Shown here: piece after piece, positions 59,823 to 64,000 of the stretch
Position numbering within the stretch: position 1 is the first letter of the stretch
Layout of the letters: each line of letters starts with the position of its first letter
Assembly: GCF_030150285.1 (NCBI RefSeq)
Contig: NZ_JASLGE010000041.1
Location: 35,026 to 99,025 of the forward strand
Reading direction: 5' to 3'
Length of the DNA: 64,000 nucleotides
Source: Pseudomonas sp.
GTDB lineage: Bacteria > Pseudomonadota > Gammaproteobacteria > Pseudomonadales > Pseudomonadaceae
Program-made: the position numbers and the translations under genes
Notes under the pieces: generated by a model
Databases searched by the model: none
What the model saw: the letters and a program-made list of their open reading frames with translations, nothing else
What the model was told of the DNA's origin: nothing

Positions 59823-61700
59823 GTGAATACACTGAAAAGGCGACCCGCATCAGAACTGGTCCTGCTTGAGCCCAAGTTGCAGAAGTACTCAGAGCGTCAG
59901 ATTGCGGTCGCACAGACATGGGCCCTGCATTTCAAGCTGGCCCCCACAACGTTGATTCCATTCATAGCCCACTATCTGGGTGCAACGTCCCATACCCGCT
60001 GTTGGTGTGTTCGGCTCGAAGGCACAGATCAGCATCCACAGCCCGTACTGGCCAGAATGGGTAATCGCCTCCAATACTTCGATGGCCAAACGATCAGGGC
60101 TCGCCAAATTTACCCACGGGATCGCGTACACAAGAAAAAACCTTCTGCCCAATCTGCACGGCGGCTAATACTTAAATTTGAACAGCGCTGGTTTGAAGCC
60201 CCGCTGCTGACCTCATTCTGCAAATCAGCGAGAGAAGTCGCAAAGTCTCTGGCAACTGATGATTTGGGAACATTTGGCCGCAGTAGCTTCAGTTCGATGC
60301 TCAGCAATAACCGTTACTTCAACCCTCGCACCCGGTTTTACCTCACACAAATAGGCAGCACCCTGAAGCACTTTTGCCAGTGCCTCGACCAAGAGCTGTT
60401 GTTCGCCATTCGGTCAGTCCAGTGCCCTTCCCCAGCACTCTATAACTGGCTCGCTCAGGGCGATCGCCAACGTCGCTTACAAGCGCTGAAAGCCCAACCT
60501 GTGTTGGTCCCACTATTGATCGTGGGAAACCAAAGCCCATGGCCCTGGCCTTGGGACACTCATCGACAAACGTACATGAATAGCCCTTGGGACACGCTCC
60601 AACGCTGGAAGCCGGTAAATATCAACGACGATTACATATGCCCCATTAATGACTGCCTCATCGGTCATATTACGGACACCGGCCTTTCCCTCATCGACAC
60701 CTTGGCGTGGCTACTGCAAGTTCCACCCATGTCCGTACGCTACCTGGGCCAGCAACGCGTATTTGATACGGGAAGTGCGTTGAACCGTATCAGCCGCGAA
60801 GGCCCCGACAGCGGCTGGAACGCTCTATTGGTGGGCGCGTCACTGGGCAATCGTCGTCCCAGAACCAAAGCACATTGGAAAACCTTTTTTGCGACACTGA
60901 GCAAAATTCCACAACACCTACGGGAACAGACAGCGGATTTGAACACGCTGTTCTCAGGATGCCCTACCGACTGGTCAGACCCTGGCTGGCCCAAGATTGC
61001 AGCGAATCTCCAGGATCTGAATGAAGTATTTAATAACCTTGCTCCCGACAATGACCCCACGGTTCACGAAGCCCTGCAACGCATTAAACAGTTCATCAGC
61101 AACGCCTCGTACCACCAGATCGCCAACCTGGTGGAGGGCTTTCATCAGGCACTGATAGACATCCGCATCACACTGGATGAATCAGATCCTCATGCACAAA
61201 CGGATTCATTGACGTGCTGGTCACCGTTACTTTCGACCGACACACCCATCGTGTGCCCAAACGGGCTGCACATCATTGAACTGAAATGCCCTGCCGATCT
61301 TGATGCTGAACACCGGGCGCTGGGCCATTGCATTCAAAGCTATGACTACAGTGCCTATCGCGGTAATTGCCGCTTAATATCGGTCCGACTGGACGGCCAA
61401 TCATTGGCCTCGGCCGAGCTTCAATTGACCGCCGATGAAGAGATGCCTGCCAAGTGGAACACCAGGCATCTTGAAACCACGCAACTGAGGGGACGGGGCA
61501 ATCAACTACCCCGATCCGGCTCACGCGTAGAGCGGGCTTATCAATGGTTTTGGTCACAGGTCCAAACGGGGGCAATCCCCGTGAACCTCGAATGGCCTGA
61601 CATGACGCACGCCATGCCCCGCTATGCCCGTCGAAACCGAAAGTCACTGCACGCCCGGGCTTGCGCCGAATGGATCAACGAGCGTTTGGGGCGGAGATGA
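59823..61700 (+). CDS. PcfJ-like protein (large ICE/plasmid protein)
   Basis: A 625-residue protein starting at GTG. The C-terminal domain (ELKCPADLDAEHRALGHCI, QSYDYSAYRGNCRLISVRL, ASAELQL) is the PcfJ domain, first named from a conjugative plasmid, whose function is unknown; it has conserved cysteine and histidine in GHCI. The N-terminal 400 residues are unique to ICEs of Pseudomonas as far as I can tell, with many aromatic residues. Its place behind topB is variable cargo. Confidence 0.75.
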   Translation: MNTLKRRPASELVLLEPKLQKYSERQIAVAQTWALHFKLAPTTLIPFIAHYLGATSHTRCWCVRLEGTDQHPQPVLARMGNRLQYFDGQTIRARQIYPRDRVHKKKPSAQSARRLILKFEQRWFEAPLLTSFCKSAREVAKSLATDDLGTFGRSSFSSMLSNNRYFNPRTRFYLTQIGSTLKHFCQCLDQELLFAIRSVQCPSPALYNWLAQGDRQRRLQALKAQPVLVPLLIVGNQSPWPWPWDTHRQTYMNSPWDTLQRWKPVNINDDYICPINDCLIGHITDTGLSLIDTLAWLLQVPPMSVRYLGQQRVFDTGSALNRISREGPDSGWNALLVGASLGNRRPRTKAHWKTFFATLSKIPQHLREQTADLNTLFSGCPTDWSDPGWPKIAANLQDLNEVFNNLAPDNDPTVHEALQRIKQFISNASYHQIANLVEGFHQALIDIRITLDESDPHAQTDSLTCWSPLLSTDTPIVCPNGLHIIELKCPADLDAEHRALGHCIQSYDYSAYRGNCRLISVRLDGQSLASAELQLTADEEMPAKWNTRHLETTQLRGRGNQLPRSGSRVERAYQWFWSQVQTGAIPVNLEWPDMTHAMPRYARRNRKSLHARACAEWINERLGRR

Positions 61701-61907
61701 ATCTGTTAAATACTGTCGCTGATGCTGTTGGCGCTTTTAATGTGATCGGTCTTAGCTCAGTGAGGCAAATGAGTTCTTTGCCAAATGAAAGTCTGAACCA
61801 CAACAGACGGAAATAGGGGCTGCTTTCGGCCAAAAGCGGGCATTGAGGAGCGTTCTATTTCCTACACTCCCAGGGTCTGTAGCCGAATCAGCCACAAAGG
61901 AGCTGCG

Positions 61908-62645
61908 ATGCTTGTTTACAAATATATGACCTTGCAAGGGTTAGATGCATGCCTGAACAATAAAACGATCAGGTTCACGAAACCGGTCAACTTTAACGAC
62001 CCCTTCGACTGCGCAGCTGCGGCAGCAGATGTGGCTGTGGAAGGGTTGAACATACACACCGCTGGCTCGACCAATGCCGACAAGCTTTTCAGTATCAGAA
62101 ATGGAATAGGCATCCTTTCCCTGACTCGAAACCCGCTCAACCCCTTGATGTGGGCACACTATGGTGAGAATCACAGGGGAGGCGTGATTGCTATCGACAC
62201 CGAGGAGGCGGGCCTCGAATGCACAGAGACAAACATCATTCCTGCCAGCGCCGGCAACGTGATCTACACGACCGTCAGGCCTAGCATGGATGGCGACCAT
62301 ATTCCTCGCCACGGCGAAATCACGGCACAGCATGACAGGCTGATGCTTGAAAAGCTGTTCCTCTACAAATCCTTACATTGGTCATATGAAGAGGAAATCA
62401 GGGTGGCACGTCACGTTGACCCCACGCGACAAGTACAATATCAAGAGTTCAAGATTCCTAGCTCCGCCATTAAAGCTGTCTACCTAGGAGCCAAATATTT
62501 TCATGCCCTGGTAGATGATGGGGACCGCCAGTTACCGCGAGTTTACTTAAAACACCGAAAATACGATATCTACCGTTGTCGTCTAGATCGCAAGACCTGG
62601 GACCTACATGCAGAGCGATATGATCCCGAATTGCCTATCGCTTAA
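61908..62645 (+). CDS. DUF2971-domain protein
   Basis: A 245-residue protein beginning MLVYKYMTLQGLDACLNNKTIRFTKPVNFNDPFDC, the defining block of DUF2971, followed by ILSLTRNPLNPLMWAHYGENHRGGVIAID and LHWSYEEEIRV. The fold seems enzyme-like with conserved tyrosine, aspartate and the WAHYG motif. AAAGGAG lies five bases before the ATG. DUF2971 genes are often found in variable islands and phage-defence neighbourhoods; the function is not established. Confidence 0.82.
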   Translation: MLVYKYMTLQGLDACLNNKTIRFTKPVNFNDPFDCAAAAADVAVEGLNIHTAGSTNADKLFSIRNGIGILSLTRNPLNPLMWAHYGENHRGGVIAIDTEEAGLECTETNIIPASAGNVIYTTVRPSMDGDHIPRHGEITAQHDRLMLEKLFLYKSLHWSYEEEIRVARHVDPTRQVQYQEFKIPSSAIKAVYLGAKYFHALVDDGDRQLPRVYLKHRKYDIYRCRLDRKTWDLHAERYDPELPIA

Positions 62646-62754
62646 TGCAGCCGGTCGCCAAGGGCCTGCATCGCTGCAAGCCCTTGAGCCGCTTCTCGCC
62701 TGTCGCGACCGGCAGCAAAGGGTCGACTTCTGCCAATCAGGGCCACCCAGTGTG

Positions 62755-62843
62755 CTGGTCAAATCCGATGCAAACGACTGGTCAAGTCGAATGCAAATGA
62801 GTGGGCAAGTACAATGCAAATGGGTGGTCAGGTGGAGTGCAAT
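62755..62843 (+). repeat. Four 20-bp repeats at exact 23-bp spacing
   Basis: Degenerate copies of CTGGTCAAGTCGAATGCAAA start at 62,755, 62,778, 62,801 and 62,824. The fourth is the most divergent. This pattern resembles the multiple terminal binding sites of IS21-family elements, but no istA or istB is near, so it may be a single surviving end or a regulatory array. Confidence 0.7.
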
Positions 62844-63713
62844 TACCCACAATATCCGCGATGCAGATTCAAAATCTCACTAGCCAACAATGAGTACCCT
62901 CAGTTGTCCTCTACCAGACGATGCAATCTTTGCCTTAAACGAGCGCTCATGACGGAGGACCACCTTTTCCCTCGCGGACTGGTTCGACCAGGTCAGCGAC
63001 GCGTCACCAGAATTCTGCAGAAAATTGATCCCAACTTTCGCGGCCATAGAGCAACATTCCTTGCCCAAAATGGGGTCGTAAAGGCGACGCTGTGTTCGGA
63101 CTGCAACAATCGCGTCCTGGGCGCGGAACTTGATCCGGCATTGATCGATGCCTACAGGGCAGCATCGGCAGTTCTGGATAAGGGTCGATTCCCGGTGGTG
63201 GAGCCGATTCAACTCTCTGGCATCAACGTCAACAAGGTTGCTCGGGCCGTTGCCGGGCACTTGATCGCACTGGACGATAAAGCACATCCACGGCACCGGA
63301 TGATTCGGCGTCTTAGACGGTTCGTGCTGCAGGAGAGTGCTGGTCTACATCCGGATTTACGCTTCCACATGTGGCTATATCCATTCAGCCGCCAGGGGAT
63401 GCTTAGTGACCTGCATCATGCTGAATTTGGCACGCCTTACGACACGCTCTGGATATCAGCCTTTAAAACGTACCCTCTCGCTTTTGCCTTCAGCACCGAG
63501 GTTCAGAATCCAAACTATCGCTTGCGTGGGGTTATAGATCTCACGCAGGCCATAACCCTGAACACAAGTGCTCTCTATACGGTGCGGATAGAAGCGAAGC
63601 CTATCGTTCATAGTAACTGGCCATTCGTCCCCCACAAAAATGGTGCAATCCTCACCGGGGAGAACGGAAGCGTTACTACAACTCCGTATCAGAACCAGAG
63701 GCTGCAACGGTAG
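62814..63713 (+). CDS. HNH-endonuclease-like protein
   Basis: A 299-residue frame whose recognisable part starts at about residue 37: RRCNLCLKRALMTEDHLFPRGL and then TLCSDCNNRVLGAELD, i.e. a C-x2-C...DH...C-x2-C-N arrangement typical of HNH nucleases with a structural zinc. The rest (LHPDLRFHMWLYPFS, HHAEFGTPYDTLW) is unknown. The first 30 residues are encoded by the 23-bp repeat array, so the true start may be later (for example TTG at 62,904), or the 5' end was replaced by an insertion. Function could be restriction or defence; that is inference. Confidence 0.65.
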   Translation: MQMGGQVECNYPQYPRCRFKISLANNEYPQLSSTRRCNLCLKRALMTEDHLFPRGLVRPGQRRVTRILQKIDPNFRGHRATFLAQNGVVKATLCSDCNNRVLGAELDPALIDAYRAASAVLDKGRFPVVEPIQLSGINVNKVARAVAGHLIALDDKAHPRHRMIRRLRRFVLQESAGLHPDLRFHMWLYPFSRQGMLSDLHHAEFGTPYDTLWISAFKTYPLAFAFSTEVQNPNYRLRGVIDLTQAITLNTSALYTVRIEAKPIVHSNWPFVPHKNGAILTGENGSVTTTPYQNQRLQR

Positions 63714-63961
63714 ATCTATCGGGTGATAGATGAAGGTGAATCCCGCTCCGTTTTGTAGAAAACGCGAATCCGCTTTTGGCCCAGAGTGTGTACAAACGTT
63801 TTTCAACGCGATTGAAGTCCAAAGTAGAACTGAAAATCGCGTCTCTACGCAAAATCCAGGTAAGGGCACGGTAAACCCATCTGTTCATCCCCGCTAAGCC
63901 CCGACATGGTGGACACCTTTTTAAGTGGACACCTTTTCTGGCCTTTTAAAGCGGATCCCCC
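63714..63961. other. Region between HNH-like gene and insertion sequence
   Basis: No gene is supported. GTGGACACCTTTT occurs at 63,909 and again at 63,925, and probably belongs to the terminal sequence of the insertion element that follows. A minus-strand frame at 63,676-63,888 has no ribosome site and no recognised family. Confidence 0.4.
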
Positions 63962-64000
63962 ATGCAGCCAAAACGACGCTCTTACACCAAGATTTTCAAA
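63962..64000 (+). CDS. Start of a transposase OrfA/TnpA-type gene (cut by window edge)
   Basis: Thirteen codons, MQPKRRSYTKIFK, are visible. The pattern RRSYTKxFK is the start of the small helix-turn-helix proteins of IS3 and IS66-family elements. Upstream GTGGACACC repeats fit a terminal region. The family cannot be settled without the next few hundred bases. Confidence 0.55.
   Translation, partial: MQPKRRSYTKIFK

Overview
The window reads as a Pseudomonas chromosome of the P. fluorescens type. Evidence: a six-gene group-2 Mrp antiporter operon with a fused A/B subunit, nadA and an OsmC-YcaO protein with typical Pseudomonas sequences, intergenic palindromic repeats of the kind common in fluorescent pseudomonads, and a pKLC102/PAPI-1/PFGI-1-type integrative conjugative element (ICE) at a tRNA-Lys att sequence. 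Nothing was searched; all assignments come from reading motifs and gene order.

Layout. 1-9.1 kb: a partial XRE regulator divergent from a DMT exporter, the Mrp operon, a 620-bp repeat cluster and nadA. 9.4-18.7 kb: an OsmC-YcaO fusion, a DUF1937 protein, then an EutH-type permease, a DeoR regulator, an FGGY kinase and two FAD oxidoreductases, which look like one polyol or glycerol-like catabolic unit. 19.4-21.5 kb: a small type VI secretion cargo island (PAAR, amidase, candidate immunity protein) lying between two 55-bp direct repeats; PAAR and amidase look like one effector gene split by a frameshift. 21.6-26.7 kb: a LysR regulator and hydrolase divergent from three tandem RraA/HMG-aldolase-like genes and an aminotransferase. 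26.8-33.9 kb: an ExoY-like nucleotidyl cyclase with a plausible HrpL-type promoter, an orphan polyamine-binding protein and a 1371-residue dermonecrotic-toxin-like protein. 34.1-41.0 kb: a minus-strand hydantoinase/oxoprolinase operon (hyuA, hyuB, a 58-residue zinc-ribbon protein, an HD-domain protein, an NCS1 permease, gntR) with a shared palindrome upstream of gntR and hyuA.

41.5-43.3 kb is a scrambled ICE remnant carrying a ParE-type toxin-antitoxin pair. It sits between two copies of the sequence that forms the tRNA-Lys terminator. At 43,343-43,388 lies the 3' part of tRNA-Lys, one att end of the resident ICE, which runs right and leaves the window. Its genes follow the known order: parA, DUF2786, dnaB, Arc-type regulator, parB, DUF2857, STY4528 family, an exact 57-bp iteron array, PFL_4669 family, DUF3158, Rha, ssb, an RMF/CrpP-like protein and topB. 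Downstream of topB is accessory cargo: a RES-Xre toxin-antitoxin pair, a PcfJ-like protein, a DUF2971 protein, an HNH-like protein behind a 23-bp repeat array, and the start of an insertion sequence.

The strongest leads are the split PAAR-amidase with its immunity gene, the ExoY-like cyclase with its candidate hrp box, the hyu operon with a shared operator, and the ICE left end with its decayed relative.
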